Notes: generated from the letters alone by a model not told the origin. Shown: positions 37,071 to 47,072, counted from the stretch's first letter. The stretch is DNA of 64,000 nucleotides from Ferirhizobium litorale (GCA_030028905.1 JALDYZ010000008.1:1-64000); one strand, 5' to 3'. Program-made: numbers and translations.

Positions 37071-37340
37071 TTGACAGCGCGGGGATACCATTGGGCGACG
37101 ATCCCCTGTTCGGGCTAAGTCACAAGGCCGAACATTGTATGCCCGATGGGCCTATCCGGGGTCAATTGCGCTCGATATCGCCGGGGCGCAACATCGGATT
37201 GCGACGAAAAGGCCGCAACAGCGGCAGTCTCGGAGACCGGCGAGATCCTCCCATACAGGATCTCCCGGTCTCACCCATCGGAATACAAAACCTTCAGTCG
37301 TGTTCGGGACCCGCCCTTCGAGTATCTGGGCGGGTTTTTC
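37071..37340 (+). ncRNA. candidate structured small RNA
   Basis: A noncoding stretch between ilvC and the HWE kinase. A 15-bp hairpin pairs GAGACCGG (37233-37240) and GAGATCC (37242-37248) with GGATCTC (37258-37264) and CCGGTCTC (37265-37272), one C bulged, and an intrinsic terminator follows at 37309-37339. TTGACA at 37071 could be a -35 box but no good -10 lies 17 bases on, so the 5' end is uncertain. No Rfam family recognised. The alternative is the leader of the kinase gene. Confidence 0.4.
37309..37339 (+). terminator. intrinsic terminator before the HWE kinase
   Basis: ACCCGCCC (37309-37316) pairs with GGGCGGGT (37328-37335) around an 11-base loop, followed by five T. Because the ilvC transcript already has its own terminator 300 bases upstream, this one implies a separate transcript in between. 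Confidence 0.8.
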
Positions 37341-37425
37341 TTGCGTATTGTCCGGCTCGGAGGCGAAACAGGCCGGGCTGGCGGCGACAATAGTACACTA
37401 GCGCGATCCGGTGTAACTCAATAGA

Positions 37426-38577
37426 GTGCGGAAAAACTGGGCTCAGCCATTGTCAAGGTTGGGCTTCAACCGCATCGGACCAATCTTGAACAGCAATCTC
37501 TATTTTATTCAGGGTAACGGCGACGCCGCTTCCGAAATCCGGGGGATCGACTGGTCGAAGACGCCTCTCGGCGACCCCGGCGACTGGCCTTCCTCATTGA
37601 AGACCGCCGTGCAAATGATGCTGGCCTCGCGCTTTCCAAAGGCGATCACCTGGGGACCCGAATTCATAACGTTGTATAACGATGCCTTCCGGCCCATACT
37701 CGGCGACAAGAAGGAATGCATGGGCAAGCCCTTCAACGTCATATGGCAGGAGGCGTGGTCGGAGATCGGTCCGATTGCTGCGAAAGCCTATGGCGGCGAG
37801 GCGACCTTCATCGAAGATTTTCCGCTGGTCATCGAGAGATTCGGCTTTCCCGAACAATGTTACTTCACGTTTTGCTACAGCCCGATCCGGGATGACACGG
37901 GGAAGGTCGCTGGCATGATGGACACCGTTATCGAGGTTACCGGCAAAGTGGAGACAGAGAAGAATGCAGCGATCCTGAACGCCGAGCTCGCGCATCGTAT
38001 CAAGAACACGTTCAGCGTCGTGCAGGCGATTGCGTCGCAGACTTTCAGGGCCAGTGCCGACAGACAACACCTTCAAACCTTTGCGCAGCGCCTGTCCGCC
38101 CTTGCCAATGCTCAGGAGGTCCTTCTTCTCGGGAAGAATTCCGGTGGTCCCCTGAACGATGTGATGACGAAAGCAGTGACCGCACTGAACGTTGCAGACA
38201 GGGTGGCATTGTCAGGTCCGCCAATCGTCGTCGGACCCAGGTGCGCAATGTCGACGTCCCTTCTTGTTCACGAACTGACCACCAACGCGATAAAGTACGG
38301 GGCGCTGTCGTCTTCGCAGGGAACCGTCTCGATCAACTGGTTCGTGGATACCGCAGGCGGCGAAAAGACACTGACACTGCGATGGCTGGAAGAGGGCGGG
38401 CCTCGCGTGATGGTGCCACGGCGAAATGGTTTCGGATCCAAACTGATTAAAATGGGTCTCATGGGCAATGGGAACGTCCAGTTGCATTTCCACCCGCAAG
38501 GACTTGAAGCGATCATGGCGGCACCGCTGGAGCAGATCCAGGGGGAGGGCCGGTTGTTCAGCGCCGCCGCCCAGTAG
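37426..38577 (+). CDS. HWE-family sensor histidine kinase with PAS domain
   Basis: A 383-aa soluble kinase. Residues about 40-175 form a PAS-like domain (GIDWSKTPLGDPGDWP, YSPIRDDTGKVAGMMDTV). The HWE phosphoacceptor is His190 in ELAHRIKNTFSVVQAI, the N box is VHELTTNAIKYGALSS and the W-x-E motif is LRWLEEGGP. No membrane segment or response regulator gene is nearby, so it is an orphan kinase, a type often feeding the alphaproteobacterial general stress response. GTG start at 37426 is uncertain; the first 30 residues look unlike a domain. Confidence 0.85.
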   Translation: MRKNWAQPLSRLGFNRIGPILNSNLYFIQGNGDAASEIRGIDWSKTPLGDPGDWPSSLKTAVQMMLASRFPKAITWGPEFITLYNDAFRPILGDKKECMGKPFNVIWQEAWSEIGPIAAKAYGGEATFIEDFPLVIERFGFPEQCYFTFCYSPIRDDTGKVAGMMDTVIEVTGKVETEKNAAILNAELAHRIKNTFSVVQAIASQTFRASADRQHLQTFAQRLSALANAQEVLLLGKNSGGPLNDVMTKAVTALNVADRVALSGPPIVVGPRCAMSTSLLVHELTTNAIKYGALSSSQGTVSINWFVDTAGGEKTLTLRWLEEGGPRVMVPRRNGFGSKLIKMGLMGNGNVQLHFHPQGLEAIMAAPLEQIQGEGRLFSAAAQ

Positions 38578-38956
38578 CACTCGGCGAGTGGGTCCCGCGC
38601 GCCGGCAATGATCCGCTGGCACAGCCGCGTCCCCGCGGGATCGACCGGCTATTGTCTGATTTCAGGCCTGGACTGTTTCGGCAATCCAAAAAATAACCGT
38701 GGAGCTGAATGCCGGAACGGCTGAACGGCAAGAACGGTCAGATTGGCGCATGGACGCCATGAAGCCACCCACGATATGACGGCGTTTCTTCACCGCGCTC
38801 CATTTTTTTGTTTCCTCCAGCCTCCCGGTGGTGGCCGTGCTCTGCCAGTCTGCCGGAGGGATTGTCCCAGTGACAATCGAAATAGGTCAGCAATGTTGAC
38901 TTAAATTTCGCGGCGTGGTTTTCTCGCTCAAACACAAGAAATGGCGAGGAAGCCCC
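38578..38956. other. 379-base intergenic stretch
   Basis: No gene recognised between the kinase and the aminotransferase. GTTGACT near 38896 could belong to the aminotransferase promoter, but no matching -10 box was found. A long minus-strand frame crossing this stretch is antisense to the aminotransferase and is not supported. Confidence 0.5.
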
Positions 38957-40183
38957 ATGCTGAACTGGGACAATGTTTTTGCGACGCGCGCGACCCGCAT
39001 GCGCGCCTCCGAAATCCGCGAACTGCTGAAGCTGCTGGAAAAGCCCGACATCATTTCCTTCGCGGGCGGCATTCCCGATCCGGCGCTTTTCCCGGATGCG
39101 GAGTTCAAGGCGGCCTATGCCGACATCTTTTCCGGCGCACAGGTCGGTGCCGCGCTTCAGTATTCGGTGAGCGAGGGCTACAAGCCGCTGCGCGAGTGGA
39201 TCGCCGCCCGCATGCGGGCGCTCGGTATCGCGGCAACCGCCGACAATATCCTGATCACCTCCGGCTCGCAGCAGGCGCTCGACTATCTCGGCAAGCTGTT
39301 CCTGTCGCCGAACGACACGGCGCTGGTGACATGGCCTACCTATCTCGGTGCGCTGCAGGCCTTCAATGCCTATGAGCCGGTCTACGACCAGCTGTCTCTG
39401 AACGGCAACCGCACGCCGGCCGCCTATCGGGAGGCGGCCGAAAATGCCGGCGGCAGGGTGAAGTTCGCCTATCTCTCCGCCGATTTCGCCAACCCGACCG
39501 GCGAGACTCTGGACCGGGCCGGGCGCGAGCGTCTGCTCGACCTGACCGAGGAACTCGACATCGCCCTTATCGAGGACGCTGCCTACCAGGACCTGCGTTT
39601 CGACGGCGAGGCGATCCCGCCGATCCTGGCACTGGAAATCGCCCGCAAGGGTTCGATCGAGAACACCCGCACGATCTATAGCGGCAGTTTTTCCAAGACG
39701 CTGGCGCCCGGTCTGCGCGTTGGCTGGGTCTGCGCTGCGACGCCGGTCATCCGCAAGCTCGTGCTGATGAAGCAGGCCGCGGACCTTCATTCCTCGACGA
39801 TCAACCAGATGGCGATCCATCTGGTCGCAGAGCGCGGTTTCGATGCGCAGGTCGCCAAGATCCGCAAGGTCTACAGCCACCGCCGCGACCGCATGCTGGA
39901 GGCGCTGGCGACATACATGCCGGCGGGTGTCACCTGGACGATGCCGGAAGGCGGCATGTTCATCTGGGTAACTCTTCCGGACGGTGTCGACGGCGCGGCG
40001 CTGCTTGCCCGGTCGCTCGAAACCGAAAAGGTCGCCTTCGTGCCGGGCAAGGCGTTCTTCGCCGACGGCTCGGGCAGCAATACGTTGCGGCTCAGCTTCT
40101 CCTGCGCCAACGACCAGATGATCGACGAGGGCATTGAGAGGCTGGGACGGCTGGTCGCCGCCACGCTCGCTGCTGCTGCCTGA
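38957..40183 (+). CDS. PLP-dependent aminotransferase, class I/II (2-aminoadipate aminotransferase-like)
   Basis: A 408-aa fold-type I aminotransferase. The PLP lysine is in YSGSFSKTLAPGLRVGW, the cofactor Asp in IALIEDAAYQDL, and the N-terminal ISFAGGIPDPALFPD is typical of the LysN/ARO8 group. GAGGAAG precedes the ATG at 38957. A hairpin follows its stop and an ABC importer starts 125 bases later; they may share a substrate but the link is unproven. Confidence 0.9.
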   Translation: MLNWDNVFATRATRMRASEIRELLKLLEKPDIISFAGGIPDPALFPDAEFKAAYADIFSGAQVGAALQYSVSEGYKPLREWIAARMRALGIAATADNILITSGSQQALDYLGKLFLSPNDTALVTWPTYLGALQAFNAYEPVYDQLSLNGNRTPAAYREAAENAGGRVKFAYLSADFANPTGETLDRAGRERLLDLTEELDIALIEDAAYQDLRFDGEAIPPILALEIARKGSIENTRTIYSGSFSKTLAPGLRVGWVCAATPVIRKLVLMKQAADLHSSTINQMAIHLVAERGFDAQVAKIRKVYSHRRDRMLEALATYMPAGVTWTMPEGGMFIWVTLPDGVDGAALLARSLETEKVAFVPGKAFFADGSGSNTLRLSFSCANDQMIDEGIERLGRLVAATLAAAA

Positions 40184-40198
40184 GGTCGCCGTCCGGAA

Positions 40199-40222
40199 AC
40201 AGGCACCCGTCGGCGTGCCTGT
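40199..40222 (+). terminator. hairpin after the aminotransferase gene
   Basis: ACAGGCAC and GTGCCTGT pair perfectly around an 8-base loop, 15 bases after the stop codon, followed by CCTCCTCC rather than a T tract. A probable transcript end separating the aminotransferase from the ABC importer operon. Confidence 0.5.
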
Positions 40223-40308
40223 CCTCCTCCACAGCTCGCGGCCGGCTTGTCACATGGCTGTAAGGTGGCTGTGATTAAGCGGGGCATCCAGAAAAGAAGG
40301 ATTGCCCC

Positions 40309-41292
40309 ATGAAGAAGTTCGTTTCCGCAGTCTCCGCTCTTGCCGTCTCGGCGCTGCTCTCGACCGCTGTCGAAGCTGCCGATCTCGTCATCTACACGAG
40401 CCAGCCCAACGAAGATGCCCAGGCGACGGTCGACGGCTTCAAGGCTGCCAATCCGGACCTCGATGTCGAATGGGTGCGCGACGGAACGCCGAAGATCATG
40501 GCCAAGCTGATGGCCGAGATCGAGGCCGGCAACCCGGTCGCCGACGTGCTGCTGATCGCCGACACGGTCACGCTGGAACGGATGAAGCAGGCGGGCCAAC
40601 TGCTCGCCTACAAGTCGCCCGAGGCGACCAATTTCGACGCCGCGCTCTACGACGCCGACGGCCACTACTATTCCACCAAGCTCATCACCACCGGCATCAT
40701 GTACAACACCCAGGCAGGGATGAAGCCGACCAGCTGGGCCGATCTCGCCAAGCCGGACGCCAAGGGCCTTGTTGCCATGCCGAGCCCGCTCACTTCGGGT
40801 GCCGCACTGATCCACACCCAGACGCTGACCGGCGTCGGAAACCTCGGCTGGGACTACTACCAGAAGCTCAAGGACAACGGCGCGGTCGCCTCCGGCGGCA
40901 ATGGTGCCGTCCTGAAAGCAGTGGCCTCCGGCGAGAAGGCCTACGGCATGGTCGTCGACTACATGCCGATCCGCGAGAAGGCGAAGGGCGCACCGGTTGA
41001 ATTCGTGTTCCCCGAGGAAGGTGTGTCGGCGGTCACCGAGCCGGTCGCCATTCTCTCTTCCACGAAGCACGAAGACGCCGCGAAGAAGTTCATCGACTAC
41101 ATCCTTTCGGAAGAAGGGCAGAAGGTGCAGCTCGGCCTCGGCTATATCCCGGCCCGCGACGGCCTTGGCGTACCGGAGGGCTTCCCGGAGCGCGACAAGA
41201 TCAAGGTGCTGCCGCTCAATGCCGGCGAGGCCCTGAAGAACTCCGACAAGGACCTGCAGAGCTTCTCCGCGATCTTCGGCTCGAACGGCTGA
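40309..41292 (+). CDS. ABC importer, periplasmic substrate-binding protein (iron/2-aminoethylphosphonate type)
   Basis: A 327-aa periplasmic binding protein with a clear signal peptide MKKFVSAVSALAVSALL cut after VEA. The mature part starts ADLVIYTSQPNEDAQA and has GIMYNTQAGMKPTSWADLAKP and MPSPLTSGAAL, features of the FbpA/AfuA iron and PhnS phosphonate binding proteins. Tyrosines that bind ferric iron in FbpA are not clearly conserved, so the substrate is open. First gene of a three-gene operon. Confidence 0.88.
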   Translation: MKKFVSAVSALAVSALLSTAVEAADLVIYTSQPNEDAQATVDGFKAANPDLDVEWVRDGTPKIMAKLMAEIEAGNPVADVLLIADTVTLERMKQAGQLLAYKSPEATNFDAALYDADGHYYSTKLITTGIMYNTQAGMKPTSWADLAKPDAKGLVAMPSPLTSGAALIHTQTLTGVGNLGWDYYQKLKDNGAVASGGNGAVLKAVASGEKAYGMVVDYMPIREKAKGAPVEFVFPEEGVSAVTEPVAILSSTKHEDAAKKFIDYILSEEGQKVQLGLGYIPARDGLGVPEGFPERDKIKVLPLNAGEALKNSDKDLQSFSAIFGSNG

Positions 41293-41306
41293 ACTGATAC
41301 AGCCAC

Positions 41307-43001
41307 ATGCCAGCCACTGCCTACTCGGGAAACGGCCAGCCGCGCTGGCTGTTTCCTTTTGTTGCAAGCGTCATCTTTATCCTGAGCGTGCTGCCGCTGG
41401 CGCGGCTTGCGGCGACTGGCGTCGCCTCCGCCTTACGCGGCGAAGCGGGGACGCTTCTCGCCGACCCCATGCTCTGGGAAGCGACGCTTAACACGCTCAC
41501 CACCTCCTTTCTCGGCATGGTCGCGGCCGTGCTGCTCGGCGGCGGTTTCGCCATCCTGCTCACCCTCTTCGACGTGCGGGGCAGGGGCGCCCTCGGCTTC
41601 CTCTTCATGCTGCCGATGATGATCCCGCCGCAGGTGACGGCACTCTCCTGGATCGGACTGACCGGACCTTCCAGCACGCTTCTCAAGGCGATCGGTCTTG
41701 CGCCGCCGCTCGGCAGCCCGCAGCCGCTCTATTCGATCGGCGGCATCGCGCTTCTGTTCGGCGTACAGCACGCGCCGCTGGTCTATCTCTCCATGCGCTC
41801 GGGCCTGCTCGCCCTGCCGCGGGAAGGCGTCGAGGCCGCCCGTCTTTCCGGTGCGACCTCCGGCCGGGTGCTGCGCGACATCGTGCTGCCGCTCGCGACG
41901 CCAGGCGTTGCCGCCGGGGCGGCCATCGCCTTCGTCTCTGGCGTCGGCAATTTCGGCATTCCCGCCATCCTCGGCATCCCGGCCTCGATCTACACGCTGC
42001 CGACCCTGGTCTACTCGAAGTTCGCAAGTTTCGGCCCGACCACCTTTGCCGACATGTCCGTCATCTCGGCGCTGATCGCGCTGCTCTCCGTCGCCGGGCT
42101 CGCGGTGGAGGCGAGGGTGCTGCGCGGACGGGAATACCGCACCATCGGCATGTCGGGGCAAGCAGCCGTTTTTAGCCTGGGGGCGATCCGCCGGTTTGTC
42201 GAAGCGCTGTTGTGGTTGGTGATCTCCCTGATCCTGATCCTGCCGTTCCTGGCGCTGCTCGCCAGTTCGCTCGCCCCGGCCTACGGCGTGCCCCTGACCA
42301 CCGAGACGGCAACGCTGCATGCCTATCAGGAGGTCCTGTTCCGGCAGTCGGTGACCCGCAGGGCGTTCGCGAACTCGTTCACGCTGGCGCTTGCGAGCGC
42401 GCTCGGCCTGCTCCTCGTCTCCGTGTTTCTCGGCTACTACATCGTCCACACCCGTAGCCGGGTGGCGGCCCTCGTTGCCGCCATGGCGGAGATCCCCTAT
42501 GCGCTTCCTGGAATCGTGCTCGCCGTCGCTTTCATCCTGCTCTTTGCGGCACCGATCCCGCTTATCGGGGTTTCCATCTACGGCACGATCTGGATCATCC
42601 TGATTGCCTATCTTTCCAGCTTCCTGGCGGTGGGTTTGAAACCGGTCGTCAGCGCCTATCGGCAGGTCGACCCGGCGCTGGAAGAGGCGGCGCGGTTGGC
42701 GGGGGCAGGCTTTTCGCGACGCATGCGCGACGTGCTGCTGCCGCTGATTGCGCCAGCGGCCGGATCCGCCGTCATTCTTGTCTTCCTGATCGCCTGCAAC
42801 GAACTGACGGTGTCGGCACTGCTCTGGTCGGCCGGCACGCAGACGCTCGGCGTGGCGATCTACAATCTCGACGACAGCGGCAGCTTCGACCTCGCCGCTG
42901 CTCTCTCGGTGCTGGTCGTCGTGGTCGTGGCAATTCTCATGCTGGCGCTGGAACTGATGGCGCGCAGCCTTCCTGCAGGAGCGCTGCCATGGCGACGCTG
43001 A
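41307..43001 (+). CDS. ABC importer, fused membrane permease
   Basis: A 564-aa inner-membrane permease with about twelve helices, made of two fused halves as in FbpB/AfuB. EAA motifs for docking the ATPase occur in each half: EAARLSGATSGRVLRDIVLP and EEAARLAGAGFSRRMRDVLLP. It starts 14 bases after the binding-protein gene and overlaps the ATPase gene by 13 bases. Confidence 0.92.
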   Translation: MPATAYSGNGQPRWLFPFVASVIFILSVLPLARLAATGVASALRGEAGTLLADPMLWEATLNTLTTSFLGMVAAVLLGGGFAILLTLFDVRGRGALGFLFMLPMMIPPQVTALSWIGLTGPSSTLLKAIGLAPPLGSPQPLYSIGGIALLFGVQHAPLVYLSMRSGLLALPREGVEAARLSGATSGRVLRDIVLPLATPGVAAGAAIAFVSGVGNFGIPAILGIPASIYTLPTLVYSKFASFGPTTFADMSVISALIALLSVAGLAVEARVLRGREYRTIGMSGQAAVFSLGAIRRFVEALLWLVISLILILPFLALLASSLAPAYGVPLTTETATLHAYQEVLFRQSVTRRAFANSFTLALASALGLLLVSVFLGYYIVHTRSRVAALVAAMAEIPYALPGIVLAVAFILLFAAPIPLIGVSIYGTIWIILIAYLSSFLAVGLKPVVSAYRQVDPALEEAARLAGAGFSRRMRDVLLPLIAPAAGSAVILVFLIACNELTVSALLWSAGTQTLGVAIYNLDDSGSFDLAAALSVLVVVVVAILMLALELMARSLPAGALPWRR

Positions 43002-44017
43002 CGCTCAATCGGCTGTGCAAACGCTTCGGAACCGGCGCGCCGGCCGTGCACGACCTTTCGCTAACGGTAGAGCAGGGGCGGTTCCTGGCGCTCCTTGGTC
43101 CGTCGGGTTGCGGCAAGACGACCGTGCTCAGGATGATCGCTGGGTTCGAACAGCCGTCGGATGGATCGATCGAGCTCGCCGAGCGGACGATTGCCAATGC
43201 CGCAGCCATGCTGCCGCCGGAAAAGCGCAACATGGCCATGGTGTTCCAGTCCTATGCGCTGTGGCCGCACATGACGGTCGCCGAGAACATCGGCTATCCG
43301 CTCAAGGTTCGCGGGGTCGCAAGGGAGCGCGCCCGGAAGAAGGTCCGAGAAGCCCTCGACGCCGTCCGACTCGAGGCATTCGCGGAGCGTCGGCCCGCCG
43401 AACTGTCCGGCGGGCAGAGGCAGCGCGTGGCGCTCGCCCGCTGCCTGGTCACCGAGCCGGACGTGGTCTTGCTGGACGAACCGCTCGCCAATCTCGACCG
43501 CCACCTGCGGCAGGAAATGGAAGAAGCCTTCCGGGAATTCCATGCCCGGTCGGGCGCGACGATGATCTATGTCACACACGACCAGGCCGAGGCCATGGCA
43601 CTCGCGACGGACGTCGCGGTGATGGCGGAAGGTCGGCTCTTGCAGATGGCGCCGCCCGAAGAAATCTACGCCCGCCCGGAAGGGCGGATCGTCGGCGCTC
43701 TCGTGGGCCGGGGGGCGATCCTGTCACTGCCCCACTTGCCCGGAACCGATCGCCTTCTCGACTGGCCGGTTCTTCAGGCAGCGTTCCGGCAATGCGGCGA
43801 GGGCCTGCCACGGGCCGACATTCTCGTGCGGCCGCAGGACGTGACCCTCGATCGGGAAGGCCTGCAAGCCGTCGTGACGTCGGCGCTGTTTGAGGGCGAG
43901 CGCTACGCGCTGCGGCTGCTGCTCGGCGATGGGCAGACCTTGCGCGCCTTCTCCCGCCAGCCGGTCCGGGAAGGCGAGGCCGTCGCCGTGGTCATCCGGG
44001 CGGGATGGCGACTGTAG
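42989..44017 (+). CDS. ABC importer, ATP-binding subunit
   Basis: A 342-aa ATPase: Walker A LGPSGCGKTTVLRMIAG, signature LSGGQRQRVALARCL, Walker B DVVLLDEPLANLD, H-loop YVTHDQAEAMA. The C-terminal TOBE-like domain is typical of the FbpC/PotA subfamily. The AMVFQSYALWPHMTV Q-loop is intact. Overlap with the permease gene suggests coupled translation. Confidence 0.94.
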   Translation: MATLTLNRLCKRFGTGAPAVHDLSLTVEQGRFLALLGPSGCGKTTVLRMIAGFEQPSDGSIELAERTIANAAAMLPPEKRNMAMVFQSYALWPHMTVAENIGYPLKVRGVARERARKKVREALDAVRLEAFAERRPAELSGGQRQRVALARCLVTEPDVVLLDEPLANLDRHLRQEMEEAFREFHARSGATMIYVTHDQAEAMALATDVAVMAEGRLLQMAPPEEIYARPEGRIVGALVGRGAILSLPHLPGTDRLLDWPVLQAAFRQCGEGLPRADILVRPQDVTLDREGLQAVVTSALFEGERYALRLLLGDGQTLRAFSRQPVREGEAVAVVIRAGWRL

Positions 44018-44131
44018 CGACGGGGTGAGTGGGCATGCTCAACCGCGACGGGAAGGTCCGTGCTTCATCGTACATACGCATCTACGCGTTTCCGTGCTAT
44101 CAATTGACCATGCTTCAGTGGAGGACGGGTC

Positions 44132-45877
44132 ATGGAGCGGAGGCTTGCGGCGATCCTGGCCGCTGACGTGGCTGGCTATTCGACGCTGATGGAGCGCGAC
44201 GAGGCGGGAACGTTCGACCGCATCAAGGCCATTCGCAAGGACCTGTTCGAGCCCGGCATTGCCAAGCGCCACGGCCGCATCTTCAAGCTCATGGGCGACG
44301 GCATGCTCGCCGAGTTTTCGAGCGCCGTCGATGCCGTCGAATGCGCGGTGTCGCTGCAGCGAGCCCTGGACGAACGCAATTCCACCGTTCTGGAGGGAGA
44401 GCGTATTCAGGTCAGGATGGGGATCAACCTCGGCGAAGTGATCATTGACGGGGAGGATTGCTACGGCGACGGCGTCAACATATCGGCGCGCCTGCAGGAA
44501 CTGGCCGATGCCGGCGGCATCTGCGCCTCCGGCAAGATCGTGCGGGAGGTGGAAAGGACACTTTCGTTTACTTTCGAGCCAATGGGGGACCAGCAGGTCA
44601 AGAACATTGCCGAACCGGTGTCGGCCTACCGCGTGCTGCGCGACGGCATCGATCCTGAACGGCGTCGGCAGTCGGGATCACTTGCGCTGCCGAAAAAACC
44701 GTCGGTTGCGGTGTTGCCGTTCACGAACATGGGGGGCGATGCCGAACAGGAGTATTTCGCCGACGGGCTCGTCGAGGACCTGATCACCGGCCTGTCGAAG
44801 ATCCCGAGCCTGTTCGTCATCGCTCGGAACTCCAGCTTCGCCTACAAGGGCAAGGCGCTGGACGTCCGCCAGATCGCGCGGGAGCTTGGCGTCCGCTACG
44901 TCGTGGAAGGCAGCGTCCGGCGAGCTGCGAACCGGTTGCGCATCACTGGCGAACTTATCGAGGGGAAGGATGCGACCAATGTGTGGGCTGACAAGTTCGA
45001 GGGCTCGGCCGAGGACATCTTCGACCTGCAGGACCGCTTTACCGAGAGCATCGTCGGAGCGCTGGAGCCGACGCTCCGGCGGGCCGAGATCGAGCGGGCG
45101 CGGCGCAAGCGACCCGACAGCCTGGACGCCTACGATCTCTACCTGAGGGCTTTGCCCCACAGCTATGCGAACACACCCGCCGATACCGACGAGGCACTGC
45201 GGCTGCTCACCCATGCGCTGAGCCTCGATCCGAACTTTGCGCCTGCGCATGGCAACGCGGCATGGGGATACGAGCAGCGCTTCCTGCGCGGCGGATTCCA
45301 TCCCGAAGACAGGGCGGCGGCACTCCGCCATGCCAACATTGCACTGACCCTCGGCGCGGATGACCCGCAGCCGCTCAGCATGGGCGCATTCGTGCATTCC
45401 ACCATCACCCAAGACTTCGAACGCGCCATCAACGCGCTCGACAAGGCGCTGAAGCTCAACGAAAATTCCGCTTTGGCCCATGGGTTCAGCTCCATGGTGC
45501 ACATGTTCAGCGAAAACTACGACCGCGCTTGCGACCACGCCCACAAGGCCTTGCGGCTCAGCCCGTTCGATCCGATGAACTATCACCCATACCTCACCCT
45601 CGCCTGGGTCCACCTGTTCACCGACCGGTTCGAAGAGGCGGTCCACTATTCGAACCTCGCAATACAGGTCAATCCCGGCTTCAGCATCCTGCATGCTACG
45701 CTGGTCGTCAGCTACGCCAGGCTCGACCGCATCGAGGCCGCGCAAGCCGCGGCCGCAAGGCTTCTGGAGGTGTCGCCCGGTTGGACCGTCAGCGAGTTTG
45801 CAAGAATGAAGGCCATCAGGCCGCAACTGATGGACGGAATGGCGTCGGCACTTCGAAAGGCAGGGCTGCCCGAATAG
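44132..45877 (+). CDS. class III adenylate cyclase with TPR domain
   Basis: A 581-aa protein. Residues about 5-165 are a class III nucleotide cyclase domain (LAAILAADVAGYSTLMERDE, KLMGDGMLAEFSSAVDAV, GDGVNISARLQ) with metal Asp residues present. Residues 185-330 match the TolB/FlgO-like segment (VAVLPFTNMGGDAEQEYFADG), and the rest contains TPR-like repeats. This architecture is common in rhizobia in many copies. cAMP synthesis is likely but the input signal is unknown. Confidence 0.9.
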   Translation: MERRLAAILAADVAGYSTLMERDEAGTFDRIKAIRKDLFEPGIAKRHGRIFKLMGDGMLAEFSSAVDAVECAVSLQRALDERNSTVLEGERIQVRMGINLGEVIIDGEDCYGDGVNISARLQELADAGGICASGKIVREVERTLSFTFEPMGDQQVKNIAEPVSAYRVLRDGIDPERRRQSGSLALPKKPSVAVLPFTNMGGDAEQEYFADGLVEDLITGLSKIPSLFVIARNSSFAYKGKALDVRQIARELGVRYVVEGSVRRAANRLRITGELIEGKDATNVWADKFEGSAEDIFDLQDRFTESIVGALEPTLRRAEIERARRKRPDSLDAYDLYLRALPHSYANTPADTDEALRLLTHALSLDPNFAPAHGNAAWGYEQRFLRGGFHPEDRAAALRHANIALTLGADDPQPLSMGAFVHSTITQDFERAINALDKALKLNENSALAHGFSSMVHMFSENYDRACDHAHKALRLSPFDPMNYHPYLTLAWVHLFTDRFEEAVHYSNLAIQVNPGFSILHATLVVSYARLDRIEAAQAAAARLLEVSPGWTVSEFARMKAIRPQLMDGMASALRKAGLPE

Positions 45878-45962
45878 ATCAAATGTGGCCATCGACACAA
45901 AGCGACTGTAGGCTGCTGCACGACTCGCAGCCTTGCCTTCCGTCCAAGTTCGAAAGTCGTCC

Positions 45963-47072
45963 ATGTCCCTCAGGCTCGCCACATTCAACGTCGAAAACCT
46001 GATCAAGCGCTTCGATTTCACCGGCTTCCGCAATCAGCTCAAGCAGGACCGGGTGCTGAAGCTCCTCGACGTGCACGACGAGCAGGCCTACAAGCTGCTC
46101 GAGCAGGCGCGGGTGGTTTCCTCCACCGACGACACCCGGCAGATGACGGCGCTCGCAATCGCCGAGACCGACGCCGACATCATCTGCCTGCAAGAAGTCG
46201 ACAGCATGGAGGCGCTTCAGGCCTTCGAATACGGCTACCTTTTCCGCATGGTGGGTTCCGGGTACCGCAACAAGTACCTGATAGAAGGCAACGACACGCG
46301 CGGCATCGACGTTGCGGTGATGATGCGCGATCAGACCCGCGACGGCGAGCCGATCGAGCTCGTCGACATCCGCAGCCATGCGGCCTTGAGCTACCGCGAC
46401 TTGGATCTGTTCACGCCCGAACTCGCCACCACCAACCAGCCCGACGACCGCATCCTCAAGCGCGATTGCCTGGAAGTGGATGTCCGGATCGGCGGCAAGC
46501 CGCTGACGCTCTACGTCGTCCACCTGAAATCGATGGGCGGCCCGCGCGACGGCCAGGAGGGGCGGCAGGTGACGATGCCGGTGCGCGCGGCGGAGACGAA
46601 GGCGGTGCGCCATATTATCGAAAGGCGCTTCGGGGCCGGCAATAGCGCCAACGCATCATTCGCGATCTGCGGCGATTTCAACGACTACCAGGAGCGCGTG
46701 CTTGTCGCCGGCGACCAGCGTAACGGCTACCGCTTCGAGCACGTCGCGGAGGCCGAAAGCGCCATCGACGCGCTGACGGCGGACCATTTCGCCGAGAACA
46801 TCATGCGCCGGCGCGACAAGATCGACCGGTGGACGCTGTTCCATTCGCGCAGCCCCGAGGAAAGGTGGCTCTGCCAGCTCGACTATATCTGCCTGTCGCA
46901 GACGCTGGCCCGTCTCAATGCCGGCCGCGTACCGGACATCATCCGCGCCGGACAACCCTATCGCACCATATTCCCGCCGGGCCAGGACGTGCCGCGATAC
47001 CCACGCACCGGCTGGGACCGTCCCAAGGCCTCCGACCATTGCCCGGTCGTCGTAACGTTGGACCTGCTATGA
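45963..47072 (+). CDS. endonuclease/exonuclease/phosphatase family protein
   Basis: A 369-aa EEP-fold metal-dependent hydrolase. Active-site motifs: LATFNVENL, ICLQEVDS (metal Glu), VVHLKSMGG (His), ICGDFNDYQ (Asp/Asn) and SDHCPVVV (final Asp-His). The substrate may be nucleic acid, a phospholipid or an inositol phosphate. No export signal. The stop overlaps the next start as ATGA, coupling it to a Nudix gene. Confidence 0.88.
   Translation: MSLRLATFNVENLIKRFDFTGFRNQLKQDRVLKLLDVHDEQAYKLLEQARVVSSTDDTRQMTALAIAETDADIICLQEVDSMEALQAFEYGYLFRMVGSGYRNKYLIEGNDTRGIDVAVMMRDQTRDGEPIELVDIRSHAALSYRDLDLFTPELATTNQPDDRILKRDCLEVDVRIGGKPLTLYVVHLKSMGGPRDGQEGRQVTMPVRAAETKAVRHIIERRFGAGNSANASFAICGDFNDYQERVLVAGDQRNGYRFEHVAEAESAIDALTADHFAENIMRRRDKIDRWTLFHSRSPEERWLCQLDYICLSQTLARLNAGRVPDIIRAGQPYRTIFPPGQDVPRYPRTGWDRPKASDHCPVVVTLDLL

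Noticed and set aside
38738-39880. 380-codon frame antisense to the aminotransferase
   Set aside because: No motifs; the aminotransferase PLP-lysine and Asp motifs on the plus strand are clear.
44678-46033. 451-codon frame antisense to the adenylate cyclase
   Set aside because: Covers the TPR region in reverse; no Shine-Dalgarno and no family pattern.
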